64,000 bases of DNA from Herbaspirillum sp. Sphag64 (GCF_014192645.1 NZ_JACHYE010000005.1:124001-188000); one strand, 5' to 3'; positions 24,896 to 35,427 are shown, counted from the first letter of the stretch. The notes: generated from the letters alone by a model not told the origin. A program made the numbers and translations.

Positions 24896-25351
24896 AGGTT
24901 GACCTCCTTGCAAATACGGATCGTAATAAGGTTGAAACCGATGCGGGTAGCCCCGGCGGCGACTGATGCGCGACCGTCGCCATTTTCATGATTGTTGGCG
25001 TGTCGTGAGCTTGCTGTTATTTGATATCGCCCTCGTTGCGCCCGGATTGGTCCTTGCTGAGCATCAGGCGATGATGCGCTTGCCGAAATCCCCTATCGGT
25101 TGTCGGTACATTTTCACCGATGGATAAGAAGAAAGGCGCCACGACAATAAGTTCAGTAGAAATCAGTGATATTTATGAGAGATACCCGCGATGAGGCGCT
25201 GATCCTGTCCAGAACCCGCCACACGCAGACTTGCCAGTCTGCTGGTTACAGTCCAGAATATCGTCCGCGCCTCGGCAAGATCGGGGAAAAGCCAAGCACC
25301 TCTGCGGACCGCAAGACGTCCGTTTCAATTTATCGCTTCACGAGTTCCCCC
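24896..25351. other. intergenic region without a supportable gene
   Basis: This 456-base stretch separates the AraC gene (minus) from trmB (plus). A frame open from 25166 joins trmB, but its extra 62 residues are low in family resemblance and I reject them. Both promoters should be here. I see no clear hairpin, repeat or RNA gene. No Fur-box core was found in it. Confidence 0.4.
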
Positions 25352-26062
25352 ATGTCAGAAAACAAGTCCGGCAAACCTCTTTTTTACGATCCGACCGAGC
25401 ATCGTATCCGCAGCTTCGTCACCCGCGCTGGCCGGCTCTCAGGTGCGCAGGCACGTGCCATTGAGGAATTGGGCCCGCAGTTCATGTTGCCCTATGCCAA
25501 GCAACCACTGGATATGGAAGCCAGCTTTGGACGCAGCGCACCGACGATTTTTGAAATTGGCTTCGGTATGGGAGAAACCAGTGCAAAAATTGCAACAGGC
25601 ATGCCTGAGAAGAATTTTATTGGTGTCGAGGTGCATACCCCGGGTGTCGGGAGCCTGCTCAAACTAATTGGTGAGCAGCAACTGAGCAATATGCGTGTGA
25701 TTCAGCATGATGCAGTGGAAGTATTGACCAACATGATCGCCCCCGGGTCACTGGCCGGTGCACATGTGTTTTTCCCCGACCCCTGGCACAAGGCACGCCA
25801 CAACAAGCGGCGCTTGATTCAGGGACCGCTGGTGAGTCTGCTGGCTTCGCGCATCGCCACTGGTGGCTATCTGCATTGCGCAACCGACTGGGAAGAATAT
25901 GCGGTCCAGATGCTGGAGGTGCTGAGCGCCGAACCGACCCTGAAAAACAGCGCCGAAGCCTACGCGCCACGTCCCGATTACCGCCCTGTCACCAAGTTTG
26001 AAAACCGCGGCCTGCGTCTGGGCCACGGGGTCTGGGATCTGGTCTTCATCAAACAGGGCTAA
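25352..26062 (+). CDS. trmB: tRNA (guanine-N7-)-methyltransferase
   Basis: The 236-residue enzyme methylates G46 of tRNA at N7 with SAM. Motifs are the SAM loop [27 protein letters not shown] and the family hallmark [16 protein letters not shown], then the C-terminal [12 protein letters not shown] and [17 protein letters not shown]. The start at ATG 25352 (MSENKSGKP) gives the usual family length. The ORF can be extended upstream but without support. The gene stands alone and is convergent with the chemoreceptor gene 17 bases away. Confidence 0.95.
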   Translation: MSENKSGKPLFYDPTEHRIRSFVTRAGRLSGAQARAIEELGPQFMLPYAKQPLDMEASFGRSAPTIFEIGFGMGETSAKIATGMPEKNFIGVEVHTPGVGSLLKLIGEQQLSNMRVIQHDAVEVLTNMIAPGSLAGAHVFFPDPWHKARHNKRRLIQGPLVSLLASRIATGGYLHCATDWEEYAVQMLEVLSAEPTLKNSAEAYAPRPDYRPVTKFENRGLRLGHGVWDLVFIKQG

Positions 26063-26078
26063 CCCTGATTCCGCGGCT

Positions 26079-27650
26079 TTATCCGACCTTGAATACACTG
26101 ACCGTACTGGTCAGTCGGGCGGCCTGATCCTTGAGGCTTTCTGCGGCAGCCGCGGCCTGCTCAACCAGTGCCGCGTTTTGCTGGGTCACCGCATCCATCT
26201 GCACCACGGCACGATTGACTTCATCAATGCCGATGCTTTGCTCCTGATTGGCGCGATTGATCTGATCCATGATGCCGGCCACCTGCTCGACCGCGCGAAC
26301 GATCTCCTGCATGGTGTCACCGGCGCCACTGACCAGACTGCTACCAGCATTGATCTTGCTGACCGAGTCGCCAATCAGTTCCTTGATTTCCTTGGCGGCG
26401 CTGGCACTGCGCTGGGCCAGTGAGCGCACCTCTGAGGCCACCACCGCGAAACCACGTCCCTGCTCTCCGGCACGGGCCGCTTCGACCGCCGCATTCAGTG
26501 CAAGAATATTGGTCTGGAAAGCAATTCCGTCAATCACGCTGATGATGTCGACAATCTTGTTGGAGCTTTGCTCGATGGCCCCCATGGTTTCCACTACGGC
26601 GACCACCATCTCACCACCGCGCGCTGCCACACCAGCCGCACTGGCCGCAAGATCATTGGCTTGTTGCGTATTGTCTGCATTCTTCCTGACGGTGGCAGTG
26701 AGCTGTTCCATCGCAGCGGCAGTCTCTTCCAGCGAACCGGCCTGCTCTTCGGTACGTGACGACAGATCCTGATTACCAATCGCAATTTCACTGGACGCCG
26801 TGGCAATGGTGTCGGTGCCAAGGCGCACATCAGTGACGATTTTGGCAAGACTGCCATTCATATCATTGAGCGCATGCAGCAATTGTGAGGTCTCATCTTT
26901 GCCCGTGATTGCCACCTGCGAACGCAAGTCCCCTGCTGCCACGGTCTGTGCCAGTGTTACCGCGGTCTGTAATGGCCGGATGATACTGGTCACCAGCCAG
27001 TAGGTAACAATCCCCCCTAGCAGCAACGCCAGCACAATCGATACCAGCAGTGTCATGCGCGCACTCTGGAAGTCCTGCGTGGCCTTGCTGGCTTCCTCTT
27101 CCTGGAAGTGCTCTGCCGCCTGATGGACGTCGTTGACGATGTCATCGATCATCTTGGTAGGGCCGCGATCCATACCTTTGACCGCCTGATCGACCCGCGC
27201 TACGCTGGACGGGTCGTCTGACTTGTAACCTTGCTGCAGCTCACGCAGATACTTGGTCTCCAGATCGGCCAGTTGTTGCTGAGTCTGCGTTACTTTGTCG
27301 GTCGTCAAGTTCAACTGCGGCAGCAGCGTTTTAAGTTGTCCTAGATTGGACTGAGTTGCTTTGCCCTGATCGATAAAAGCCTGACGATATTTAGCAAAGG
27401 CTTCAGGGTCTTTGCCCCGCAACAGGGTATCTTTCCATTCCTGTACCTGAATCTTGAACTGCACCTGCGCACTACGTGCAGCATCAATGGCATGCTGCAC
27501 GGTCGCGGCCTGTTGCATGGAGATGCTGTTGCGCTCGAAACTAGAGGACAGCGACACCCATCCACGCACACCCACAAAAATGGTCGCCAATAACAGGATC
27601 GCGGCCAGAACACCAAGACGGGTGCCAATTCGCCAATTATTCAAATGCAT
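26079..27650 (-). CDS. methyl-accepting chemotaxis protein
   Basis: The 523-residue chemoreceptor starts at ATG 27650, with GGAGGTAGT immediately upstream. It has a first membrane helix (about 9-30), a helical periplasmic four-helix-bundle domain (about 31-190, rich in Gln and Lys), a second membrane helix (about 195-218), a HAMP domain and a cytoplasmic coiled coil. The conserved hairpin tip reads [28 protein letters not shown]. There is no C-terminal NWETF-type pentapeptide, so it would rely on other receptors for CheR/CheB recruitment. The ligand is unknown. It lies alone between trmB and recQ. Confidence 0.93.
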   Translation of the reverse strand: MHLNNWRIGTRLGVLAAILLLATIFVGVRGWVSLSSSFERNSISMQQAATVQHAIDAARSAQVQFKIQVQEWKDTLLRGKDPEAFAKYRQAFIDQGKATQSNLGQLKTLLPQLNLTTDKVTQTQQQLADLETKYLRELQQGYKSDDPSSVARVDQAVKGMDRGPTKMIDDIVNDVHQAAEHFQEEEASKATQDFQSARMTLLVSIVLALLLGGIVTYWLVTSIIRPLQTAVTLAQTVAAGDLRSQVAITGKDETSQLLHALNDMNGSLAKIVTDVRLGTDTIATASSEIAIGNQDLSSRTEEQAGSLEETAAAMEQLTATVRKNADNTQQANDLAASAAGVAARGGEMVVAVVETMGAIEQSSNKIVDIISVIDGIAFQTNILALNAAVEAARAGEQGRGFAVVASEVRSLAQRSASAAKEIKELIGDSVSKINAGSSLVSGAGDTMQEIVRAVEQVAGIMDQINRANQEQSIGIDEVNRAVVQMDAVTQQNAALVEQAAAAAESLKDQAARLTSTVSVFKVG

Positions 27651-27787
27651 ACTACCTCCAGGCCGTTCTGATAGATGTTGCAGACGAATCATTTTCACCT
27701 GCATACATGACAACACTAAGCAAAGCACATACCAGCAAGAATGCGTGGAAATGTGTGAGATAGGATGCGCTCAAGAAACGCTTGTGT

Positions 27788-29626
27788 CTATTCAGACAAT
27801 TCCTGAATGAGAGCAATGATGTCGGCACCGTAGGTATCAAGTTTCCGTGCGCCAACACCGGTGACGCCCCGCAGGTCGTCAAGCGACACTGGTTTGGCTT
27901 TGGCGATCTCGCGCATAGTGCTGTCATGAAAGATGACATAGGCAGGAACGTTGTGTTTGCGCGCGGTTTCCACCCGCCACCAACGCAGTTTGTCGAAGAT
28001 AAGTTGTTCGGCCAAAGACAGGTCTGTCTCGACGTAACCCGTGCCAGTGCTGGGAGTGCGCTTGGCCTTGACGGGTTTTTGATATTGCCGCAGATTAATT
28101 TTCTGTTCACCGCGCAACACCGGACGAGCCGCCTCGGTCAGCTTGAGCGCGCTGTAATTTTCATGATCCACGGTCAACAGACCAAGTGCGATGACTTGCC
28201 TTAGCACGGCGCGCCACTCCGCCTCACCACGATCACTGCCGATTCCAAAAACAGACAGTTGCTCGTGATGCCACTGTTTGATCTTCTCACTGTCAATACC
28301 GCGCAACACATCCAGGACATGTCCAGGGGCAAAGCGCTGCTCGACACGGTAGACAGTAGACAGGAGTTTTTGCACCAGTACGGTGCCATCAAAGGAGACC
28401 GGCGGGTTCAGGCAGATGTCACAATTGCCGCAGGGCTGGCCGGGCTGGCCGAAATATTCCAGCAGACGCATGCGTCGGCAATGCAGGGTTTCGCACAGGC
28501 CGAGCATGGCATCGAGCTTGATACCTAGCACGCGCTTGAAACTGTCATCGGCATCCGACTCGGCGATCATGCGTCGCTGTTGCACCACGTCCTGCAGACC
28601 GTAGGCCATCCAGGCATTGGCAGGCAAACCATCGCGTCCGGCGCGTCCGGTTTCCTGATAATAGCCTTCAATACTTTTGGGTAAATCCAGATGCGCGACA
28701 AACCGCACATCAGGTTTGTCGATGCCCATGCCAAAGGCAATCGTGGCAACCATCACAATCTTGTCTTCCCGCAGGAAGCGAGCCTGATTAGCGGTACGTT
28801 TGGCGTAGTCCATGCCGGCGTGATAAGCCAGCGCATTGATGCCATGCTGCTGCAGGAACTCAGCAGTTTCCTCGACCTTTTTGCGCGACAGGCAATAGAC
28901 GACACCCGCATCGTCGGCATGCGTGCTCTGAATGAAGTCAAGCAGCTGCTTGCGCCCATTCGCCTTTTCCACAATCTGGTAGCGGATGTTGGGACGGTCG
29001 AACGAGGAGACGAACTGACGTGCATCTTCGAGTTGCAGACGGTGGATGATTTCTTCACGGGTCTGCTGATCGGCGGTGGCTGTCAGTGCAATGCGGGGGA
29101 CCTGCGGGAAGCGTTCATGCAGCACTGACAGCTTGATGTACTCTGGGCGGAAATCGTGGCCCCATTGCGCCACGCAGTGCGCTTCATCAATTGCAAACAG
29201 GGCGATTCGCGAGGCGTCGAGCAAATCCAGGCAACGCGGCGTCATCAGGCGCTCGGGAGCGACATACAAGAGATCCAGATCGCCACTGCGCACCCGTCGC
29301 TCGATCTGCATGGCTTCATCAAAGCTTTGCGTAGAGTTGAGAAAGGCAGCGCGCACCCCGACTTCGGCCAACGCATCGACCTGATCCTGCATCAAGGCAA
29401 TCAGCGGCGACACCACTACCCCGATACCTTCGCGTACCAGCGCAGGCACCTGATAGCAGAGCGACTTGCCGCCGCCGGTCGGCATCAGCACCAGCGCATC
29501 GCCACCGGCCACCACGTGCTCCACGATCTCGGCCTGATGACCCCGGAACGAGGTATAGCCAAATACGCTTTGCAGTTCTTGCAGGGCGCGATCAAGATGC
29601 GCCGGTGAGGAAGCAGGCAAGGACAT
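27788..29626 (-). CDS. recQ: ATP-dependent DNA helicase RecQ
   Basis: The 612-residue 3'-5' helicase acts in recombinational repair and replication-fork processing. Motif I is [11 protein letters not shown], motif II DEAHC, and motif VI is in [10 protein letters not shown]. The RecQ zinc-binding domain has [12 protein letters not shown] and CGNCDIC, followed by a winged helix and a C-terminal HRDC domain ([22 protein letters not shown] to the end). Full family length. Its ATG is one base past the uppP stop region (uppP ends at 29630), so the two are likely co-transcribed, with no clear separate ribosome binding site. Confidence 0.96.
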   Translation of the reverse strand: MSLPASSPAHLDRALQELQSVFGYTSFRGHQAEIVEHVVAGGDALVLMPTGGGKSLCYQVPALVREGIGVVVSPLIALMQDQVDALAEVGVRAAFLNSTQSFDEAMQIERRVRSGDLDLLYVAPERLMTPRCLDLLDASRIALFAIDEAHCVAQWGHDFRPEYIKLSVLHERFPQVPRIALTATADQQTREEIIHRLQLEDARQFVSSFDRPNIRYQIVEKANGRKQLLDFIQSTHADDAGVVYCLSRKKVEETAEFLQQHGINALAYHAGMDYAKRTANQARFLREDKIVMVATIAFGMGIDKPDVRFVAHLDLPKSIEGYYQETGRAGRDGLPANAWMAYGLQDVVQQRRMIAESDADDSFKRVLGIKLDAMLGLCETLHCRRMRLLEYFGQPGQPCGNCDICLNPPVSFDGTVLVQKLLSTVYRVEQRFAPGHVLDVLRGIDSEKIKQWHHEQLSVFGIGSDRGEAEWRAVLRQVIALGLLTVDHENYSALKLTEAARPVLRGEQKINLRQYQKPVKAKRTPSTGTGYVETDLSLAEQLIFDKLRWWRVETARKHNVPAYVIFHDSTMREIAKAKPVSLDDLRGVTGVGARKLDTYGADIIALIQELSE

Positions 29627-29629
29627 TAT

Positions 29630-30502
29630 TTACTGCAGATAGCCATTGCTGACTGCCACCAGCAGGAAGATACCCAGCAATGCGCGATAGACAATGAACG
29701 GCCAGGTCGAGAAGCGTTCCAGCACTTTCATCAATCCCCAGATCGCCGCAAACGCCGACAGACTCGCCACCAGCAGACCGAACAAGAGCAGCGACCATGC
29801 CTGCACCGGAATGTGCGCGTGCCACAGCACCAGCAATTCCTTCAGACCCGCCAGTGCAATTGCTGGCAAGCCCAGCAAGAAGGAAAAACGCGCCGCTTCT
29901 TCACGCTTAAAGTTGAGAAACAAACCCGCAGTGAGTGTCGAGCCAGAACGCGATACGCCGGGAATCAGCGCACCAACCTGAGCAATGCCAACAATGAGGG
30001 CATCGCGCAAGCGCATCTCGCTCACCGTCCGGCGATGACGGCAGGTGAATTCAGAAATTGCCAGCAGCACTGCCAGCGCGAGACTGGAATAACCAATCAC
30101 CGACAGCGTACGCAACGGCGAGCCACAACTGTTGAGCACATGGGAGAGCGACAGTCCCGCGATACCGATAGGGATCGTTGCCAGAATGATGGCGACCGCC
30201 AGACGAAACATCGGCGCATTGAAATCACGTTGCTTCCAGGCACTGATGCTGCCGGTGGTGACCGCACTAACATCACGCCAGAAATAACTGACCACGGCAG
30301 CCAATGCCGCCAGTTGCATCGCCGCTGAAAACGCCGAGCCGGGATCATGCCAGCCCAGTACGGCCGGCACGATACGCATGTGCGCGGTAGAGGAAATTGG
30401 CAACAGCTCGGTGATGCCCTGGACAATACCGAGTATGCCAATCTGAACATAATCGAGGGAGGCGAAGCCGATATCCAGACCGGCGCTACAGACATTAGCC
30501 AA
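29630..30502 (-). CDS. uppP: undecaprenyl-diphosphatase
   Basis: This integral membrane phosphatase recycles undecaprenyl pyrophosphate for peptidoglycan and polysaccharide synthesis. Signatures are QGITELLPISSTAHM near the N-terminus and PGVSRSGSTLTAG further on, in a protein of about eight hydrophobic segments. The frame has no ATG in the right place. I favour TTG at 30502, which has AAGGAG five bases before it and gives 290 residues; the frame remains open to a TTG at 30553. It is followed directly by recQ. Confidence 0.9.
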   Translation of the reverse strand: MANVCSAGLDIGFASLDYVQIGILGIVQGITELLPISSTAHMRIVPAVLGWHDPGSAFSAAMQLAALAAVVSYFWRDVSAVTTGSISAWKQRDFNAPMFRLAVAIILATIPIGIAGLSLSHVLNSCGSPLRTLSVIGYSSLALAVLLAISEFTCRHRRTVSEMRLRDALIVGIAQVGALIPGVSRSGSTLTAGLFLNFKREEAARFSFLLGLPAIALAGLKELLVLWHAHIPVQAWSLLLFGLLVASLSAFAAIWGLMKVLERFSTWPFIVYRALLGIFLLVAVSNGYLQ

Positions 30503-30660
30503 AACCAACTCCTTATTGCTAAACGTAAAATATGAAAGGGCAAAATCAGGCAACTACGCTGCCATCGCTATTGCTGGCAACGATTACCGGCAACGGAAAG
30601 TCCGCCATTTTACTGGAAGCGCGTCCCGACAAGTTGATCAGCAACTGCGGCAGGCTTGCC

Positions 30661-31500
30661 TCAGAGCTCCGGCATGCGACTGCGGTCAGCCCAGAACAGC
30701 AACTTGCGCTGGAGCCAGCGCATCAAGAGATGCAGCGTGACACCAATCAGGGAGAGCACGAACAGCGTGGCAAACATGCCGGCGGTGTCCAGATTGACGT
30801 TCATTTGCATGATGGCATTGCCAAGTCCACGGCGCGAGCCAAGGAACTCGCCAACGATGGCACCAAGTATGCAGAAGATGATCGCAATATTGAGACCGGC
30901 AAAGATACTCGGTAACGCACTGGGCAGCCGTACCATGGTAAAAATCTGCCAGCGCGTGGCGCGCAGCGAGCGCATCAGCTCGAGGCGGGCAGTATCGGTG
31001 GCATGTAATCCGCTGATGACATTGACCAGAATCGGGAAGAATGCGATGGTCGCCGCAATGATGACCTTGGAAGTAATACCAAAGCCAAACCACATGATGA
31101 ACAAAGGTGCCAGCGCTACCTTGGGCGTGGTCTGGATCGCAATCATATACGGATAAAGGGTCTTCTCCAGCAAGCGGAACTGGGCAATCAGTCCACCCAG
31201 CACAATCCCGAAGAAAGCCGCCAGCAGAAACCCGGATAGCGCCTCTGCCAAGGTATAAAGGGCATTATCGAGAAATGCCGTCTGAGACAGTGCGCGTGCA
31301 ATCGCAGAGGGTGCTGGTACCAGATAGGCCGGGATCTGCCAGTAATAGATAATGCCTTCCCAGCAGGCGATCAACACCACGAACACGGCCGGAATCAGCA
31401 ACAACTCCGGGCGTGCCGCCAGCGACCGGTGCAGGCGCGCTAGTAGACTGCTACGTTGCTCGGGGGCGGGGGATTTAAATGGTGCATCCATCAACGCCAT
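30661..31500 (-). CDS. ABC transporter permease, NitT/TauT (SsuC) family
   Basis: The 279-residue inner membrane permease has about six hydrophobic segments and the EAA loop around SLRATRWQIFTMVRLPSALPSIFAGLNIA that contacts the ATPase. The family imports nitrate, sulfonates, taurine, aromatic acids and thiamine precursors. The ATG at 31500 overlaps the end of the ATPase gene by 10 bases; ATG 31491 is an alternative. It is the last gene of the operon with the aconitase-type and ICL-type genes, and should work with the binding protein at 38686-39795 in the divergent operon. Confidence 0.88.
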   Translation of the reverse strand: MALMDAPFKSPAPEQRSSLLARLHRSLAARPELLLIPAVFVVLIACWEGIIYYWQIPAYLVPAPSAIARALSQTAFLDNALYTLAEALSGFLLAAFFGIVLGGLIAQFRLLEKTLYPYMIAIQTTPKVALAPLFIMWFGFGITSKVIIAATIAFFPILVNVISGLHATDTARLELMRSLRATRWQIFTMVRLPSALPSIFAGLNIAIIFCILGAIVGEFLGSRRGLGNAIMQMNVNLDTAGMFATLFVLSLIGVTLHLLMRWLQRKLLFWADRSRMPEL

Positions 31501-32282
31501 CCTGGTAAGCTGAATTTGCTACGAATACGTTTGGTGTACACCCCAAACGCATCGCTGCTGATCAGGTCGAGACTACGCTCGGCGGGCAAATCTACCGCAA
31601 CCAGATCAGCAATGCGGCCCGGCCGATCCGACATGACCAGCACGCTGGTGCCAAGAAATACCGCCTCGGTAATGGCGTGCGTGACGAAGACAATGGTCTT
31701 GCCAGACTGCTGCCACAGACGCAATAACTCCAGGCTCATCAATTCGCGCGTCATCGCATCGAGCGCGCCGAAGGGTTCATCCATGACCAGCACTTCAGGG
31801 TCTTGCATCAATGCACGCGCAATCGCCACCCGCTGTTGCATGCCGCCAGAGAGTTCATGCGGATAACGGCGGCTGAAATCAGCCAATCCCACCAGTGCCA
31901 GCAGCTCCTGCGCCCGTTCGCGCGCACTGCGTTGCTCCAGTCCCAGCACGCGGGCTGGTAGCAAGACGTTGTCGAGCGCGGTTTTCCAGGGTAATAGCAC
32001 TGGCATCTGAAAAACCATGCCGATAGCCGCTTGCGGTCCGTCGACAATCTGCCCATTGAGTCGGATCTGGCCAGCACTGGGGACGATCAGACCGGCCATC
32101 AGTTTGAGCAGGGTTGACTTGCCGCAGCCGGATGGTCCAACGATGGTCGTGAAACTGCCGCGCGCGATGGTCAGCGACAACGGTCCCAGCGCGGCAACCA
32201 CTTGACCATCCTGCGTCGCATAGTTTTTTTCGATACCGTCAATGGCAATGATCGGGGAGGATTCTGGCAAAGCTGCTGTCAT
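31491..32282 (-). CDS. ABC transporter ATP-binding protein, NitT/TauT (SsuB) family
   Basis: The 263-residue ATPase has Walker A GPSGCGKS, Q-loop FQMPVLLPWK, signature LSGGMQQR, Walker B VLVMDEPFGALD and the switch His in FVTHAITEA. This is the TauB/SsuB pattern. It ends within the permease gene and begins 4 bases after the small hydro-lyase subunit gene, with overlapping translational signals. It probably powers uptake of the acid degraded by the surrounding enzymes. Confidence 0.9.
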   Translation of the reverse strand: MTAALPESSPIIAIDGIEKNYATQDGQVVAALGPLSLTIARGSFTTIVGPSGCGKSTLLKLMAGLIVPSAGQIRLNGQIVDGPQAAIGMVFQMPVLLPWKTALDNVLLPARVLGLEQRSARERAQELLALVGLADFSRRYPHELSGGMQQRVAIARALMQDPEVLVMDEPFGALDAMTRELMSLELLRLWQQSGKTIVFVTHAITEAVFLGTSVLVMSDRPGRIADLVAVDLPAERSLDLISSDAFGVYTKRIRSKFSLPGWR

Positions 32283-32285
32283 GGA

Positions 32286-32795
32286 TTATTTATTGATCAG
32301 TCTCGATTCGATGAAGCCCATCCCGCCACCTGCCTGCACAATCTCCTGCAGAAACGGCGACAGTGGCTCAGCCTGCATGCTGGCGCCGGTGCTCAGATTA
32401 ATAACACGGCCTTGTCTGAAGTCGATTTCCAGTTGCTGACCATCTTCAATGGCGGCAATCACTTCATCACTTGCCTGCAGCAACGGCACGCCCATGAAAA
32501 TCGCCAGCCGGAACGGCCCACGCGACAGGGAGCGGCACAACAGTCCGACACCCAATGCCTGCATCGCCAGAAAAGGATGACTGTGATTGCTGCCATGGGC
32601 AAAATGCGCGCCTGCCACGATCACATCACCGGGCTTGGCCTGCTGGGCCAGCTCGGGTCTGAGCTCATGTAGCAGATGTTTGCTGAGCAGGCGCGGATCA
32701 AACTCGAACACATGACGTGCCGAGATCAACTGGTCACTGGAAATATCTTGCTCGAACTTCCACGCCCGTCCGCGCAAGGTCGTCTGTACGGTCAT
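32286..32795 (-). CDS. aconitase-type hydro-lyase, small subunit (LeuD/DmdB-like)
   Basis: The 169-residue protein starts at ATG 32795, with GAGGAG upstream, overlapping the end of the large subunit gene. The swivel domain shows GDVIVAGAHFAHGSNHSHPFLAMQALGVG, equivalent to the GxxFGxGSSRE region of LeuD/aconitase, but with NHSHP in place of SREH. Such variants are seen in LeuD homologues that act on substrates other than isopropylmalate. With the large subunit it should hydrate or dehydrate a di- or tricarboxylic acid. It is unlikely to be leucine biosynthesis, given the neighbours. Confidence 0.83.
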   Translation of the reverse strand: MTVQTTLRGRAWKFEQDISSDQLISARHVFEFDPRLLSKHLLHELRPELAQQAKPGDVIVAGAHFAHGSNHSHPFLAMQALGVGLLCRSLSRGPFRLAIFMGVPLLQASDEVIAAIEDGQQLEIDFRQGRVINLSTGASMQAEPLSPFLQEIVQAGGGMGFIESRLINK

Positions 32796-32805
32796 GCAGC
32801 ACTCC

Positions 32806-34095
32806 TCATGTTGCGCTCCCTGCAACGGCCACGCTATCGACGAACTGACGTGGATCAGTGATGTGACCAGTAATGGCCGATGCCGCAACGGTCATGGCGC
32901 TGGCCAGATAGATCTCGGCAGCGTTACTACCCATGCGTCCTGGATCATTGCGGGTGCTGGTACTGATACGACGCTCACCGGCGGTGAGTTGTGCCATGCC
33001 ACCAAAACATGGACCGCAGGTTGAGGGTGAAATCTGCGCTCCCGCAGCACTAAGCTCGGTCAGCAAGCCCTCCTCTAGCGCCTGCTGAAATACCCGTTGG
33101 GTAGCGGGTATCACCAGCAGCCGCACGGCGGGATGAACCTTGTGCCCACGCAGGATGGCGGCAGCAGCACGGAGGTCTTCGATGGAACCCGAGGCGCAGG
33201 AACCAATGTAAGCATGATCAATGCGGATCGCTGACAGCGCTTGTGCTTCTCGGACATGACTGGGCGAAGGAGGAATTGAGACCCGTGGGCTCAGGCTGTC
33301 GAGATCGATATCGATGGTGTGAGCATAACTGGCATCGGCATCGCTGTGAAAGAATGCGGCATCGGCCACACCCAGTGCATGCAAGGCTTCCACGCAACGC
33401 TGATCCACTTGCGCAATACCGGACTTGGCACCGGCATCCACACAAAGCCCGCAGATTGTCATGCGCTCTGGTATCGACAGGCTGGCCAATCCTTCGCCTT
33501 GATATTCAATCACACGGTAACTGGTGAGGTCGTCGTCAAGCTGCTGCATGGTGGCCAGCACGATATCGCGGGCAGCCACGCCGGGTGGGCAGCAACCATG
33601 CAGACGTACCCGAATGGTCTCTGGCACCTGCAGCCAGATTTGCCCGGTCGCCAACACCATCGTGACTTCAAAGCCGAACGGAATCGATAGTGCACCGACC
33701 GCACCCAGTGCTGGCGCGTGGCTGTCGGCACCGGCGGCAAACATGCCTGGTCGCACCAGTCCACGCTCGACCAGCAAAGGGTGCGTAATACCGACACCAT
33801 CAAAGAAATGACCCACCGATAACTCCTGTGCCAGCTTGCGCGTGAGTTGATTGCGTTCGGCACCCGCAGCACTGTGAACCGGCACTTCATGATCGATGAT
33901 GACGGCGACCTTGTCCGGCTGTGCCAGCCGGGTTACGCCAATATCGCGCAAGCGCTTGATGTAAGCAGAAAAGGAAACTTCCGGTGCACTCACCAGGTCT
34001 GGGGAAGCCCAGATAATCTGTCCCGGTGGCAGCGGGTGCGCAGCATCGTGGCCGCTTACCCGTGCGAGAATTTTCTGGGTCATGGTGGCGCCCAT
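32806..34095 (-). CDS. aconitase-type hydro-lyase, large subunit (LeuC/DmdA-like)
   Basis: The 429-residue protein starts at ATG 34095 (AGGAG eight bases before; 5 bases after the lyase gene). It has the three [4Fe-4S] ligands: Cys in YIGSCASGSIEDL and the CxxC of STCGPCFGG. It also shows IIDHEVPVHSAAGA near the N-terminus and GADSHAPALGAVGAL. This is the LeuC/HacA class. Next to an ICL/PEP-mutase-type lyase, the closest known precedent is dimethylmaleate hydratase plus 2,3-dimethylmalate lyase in nicotinate fermentation. The actual substrate is not determined by the sequence. Confidence 0.85.
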   Translation of the reverse strand: MGATMTQKILARVSGHDAAHPLPPGQIIWASPDLVSAPEVSFSAYIKRLRDIGVTRLAQPDKVAVIIDHEVPVHSAAGAERNQLTRKLAQELSVGHFFDGVGITHPLLVERGLVRPGMFAAGADSHAPALGAVGALSIPFGFEVTMVLATGQIWLQVPETIRVRLHGCCPPGVAARDIVLATMQQLDDDLTSYRVIEYQGEGLASLSIPERMTICGLCVDAGAKSGIAQVDQRCVEALHALGVADAAFFHSDADASYAHTIDIDLDSLSPRVSIPPSPSHVREAQALSAIRIDHAYIGSCASGSIEDLRAAAAILRGHKVHPAVRLLVIPATQRVFQQALEEGLLTELSAAGAQISPSTCGPCFGGMAQLTAGERRISTSTRNDPGRMGSNAAEIYLASAMTVAASAITGHITDPRQFVDSVAVAGSAT

Positions 34096-34099
34096 GGGA

Positions 34100-35020
34100 T
34101 CAGCTCCTGCCGTTGAGTGTGGCCATCGTGTTGTCGACAACATCCTCGAGATCGCTCGACGAGTTGAGCCAGGACTCAAAGGCAGCGGCACGTTCGACGC
34201 CGACGAGTCGGCCAAGCTCGGCAAAGGGCAGCATGCCATCAATGAGCTGTACACTGTCTCCGTGCTGATGCAAGGCCTGCAACATAGCTTGCTGGACCTT
34301 GACGGTGGTTTGAATCAGGCTCAAAGGATACAGCGCGGCGGCAAACCCGGCCTGCTCCAGCTGTGCCTTGGTATAGGTGGGACGTACTGTTTCGGCAGCG
34401 ACATAGAGCACCGGAATCTCGACACTGGCAGCAACTGCGGCCAATTCTTCCGGGGTACTCAATGACGGCACCATGATTGCATCGGCACCGGCGTGCTGCA
34501 TCGCCTTGCAACGCAGAAGAACTTCTTCCAGACCGGCGACGGTCATCGCATCGGTCCGACCGATAATCACAAAATCACGGTGAACCCGACCACTGCGTGC
34601 CGCCTTCAGACGTAGCTGCATTTCCTCAATCGATGCCAGTTGCTTGCCTGCCATCGCACCACATTTTTTTGGCATCAGCTGGTCTTCCAGATGCAAGCCA
34701 GCCAGACCCGCCTTGTCGCAGGCACGCACGGTTTCTGCGATGTTGGCAGCACCACCGTAGCCGGTATCTGCATCCATGATCACCGGGATCCTGACTGACT
34801 CCGCAATGCGTTGGGCCTGCTGCACCATATCCTGCATGGTCAATAGGCCGATGTCCGGTTTGCCGTAGCTAGCCGAGAGCGAAAAGCCGGTCATGTAGGC
34901 CGCATCAAATCCGGCACGTTCAATGAGCATTGCTCCCAGCGGGTCGTAACACCCCGGCACCGGCACCGCACCACCACGTGCCAGTAACTGGCGAAACAAG
35001 CTTCCGGGATGTTGCTGCAT
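34100..35020 (-). CDS. isocitrate lyase / PEP mutase family lyase
   Basis: The 306-residue TIM-barrel enzyme starts at ATG 35020 with GCAGGAGAG upstream. Motifs are PVPGCYDPLGAMLIE, the Mg-binding loop DADTGYGG, LEDQLMPKKCGAMAGK and RTDAM. The catalytic Cys of KKCGH is present, but the His after it is Ala. The Cys indicates a C-C lyase (2-methylisocitrate, 2,3-dimethylmalate or similar) rather than a PEP mutase or oxaloacetase, which usually lack it. First gene of the minus-strand operon, followed by the hydro-lyase pair that would supply its 2-hydroxy acid substrate. Confidence 0.83.
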   Translation of the reverse strand: MQQHPGSLFRQLLARGGAVPVPGCYDPLGAMLIERAGFDAAYMTGFSLSASYGKPDIGLLTMQDMVQQAQRIAESVRIPVIMDADTGYGGAANIAETVRACDKAGLAGLHLEDQLMPKKCGAMAGKQLASIEEMQLRLKAARSGRVHRDFVIIGRTDAMTVAGLEEVLLRCKAMQHAGADAIMVPSLSTPEELAAVAASVEIPVLYVAAETVRPTYTKAQLEQAGFAAALYPLSLIQTTVKVQQAMLQALHQHGDSVQLIDGMLPFAELGRLVGVERAAAFESWLNSSSDLEDVVDNTMATLNGRS

Positions 35021-35240
35021 GCTGTGCTCTCCTGCGATTGTGTACGTTTGCAATTGTGCGATTTTGCGGATCCATGATGGCTGTGTCGTCTTGCCTGGTA
35101 CCAAAACACAACACGGCGCGCAGATTAGCAGGTCTGCATCCAACGCGCAGGACTCAGGCTGACCGATCACACAGCCCACATTTTAAGACAGCGGTGTGAC
35201 CCGCTGCGCGAGATAACGGTAGATACGACAGTTAAATAAA

Positions 35241-35262
35241 AACATACCGGGCATAATGTTTC
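35241..35262. promoter_or_regulatory. inverted repeat in the divergent promoter region
   Basis: AAACAT and ATGTTT lie 10 bases apart (35241-35246 and 35257-35262). It is near the middle of the 407-base divergent region (35021-35427), between the lyase and acyl-CoA dehydrogenase operons. A 6-bp match in AT-rich DNA is weak evidence. It could be the operator of the TetR regulator encoded at 36595. Confidence 0.3.
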
Positions 35263-35304
35263 TTTTCACGCTAACTTCAGCCAAACAAACTGCATTTTCA
35301 GCAA

Positions 35305-35333
35305 TTGACTGCGGCAATGCTACTTAGTATATT
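35305..35333 (+). promoter_or_regulatory. sigma-70 promoter for the acyl-CoA dehydrogenase operon
   Basis: TTGACT (35305-35310) is followed after exactly 17 bases by TATATT (35328-35333). It is the best sigma-70-like element I found in the window. Transcription would begin near 35340, giving an 85-90 base leader before the ATG at 35428. The rest of the divergent region (35021-35427) shows no gene. Confidence 0.6.
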
Positions 35334-35427
35334 TGTTCTGGCAAGCAATTCAGAAGATCAATAAAAAGCATCAACTAGCCCGCTCCACAACCACTCAGGC
35401 CATGACCTTGGCCGACTTGGAGAAATA

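Noticed and set aside
25166-25351. 62-residue extension of trmB
   Set aside because: No homology to TrmB and the ATG at 25352 gives normal length.
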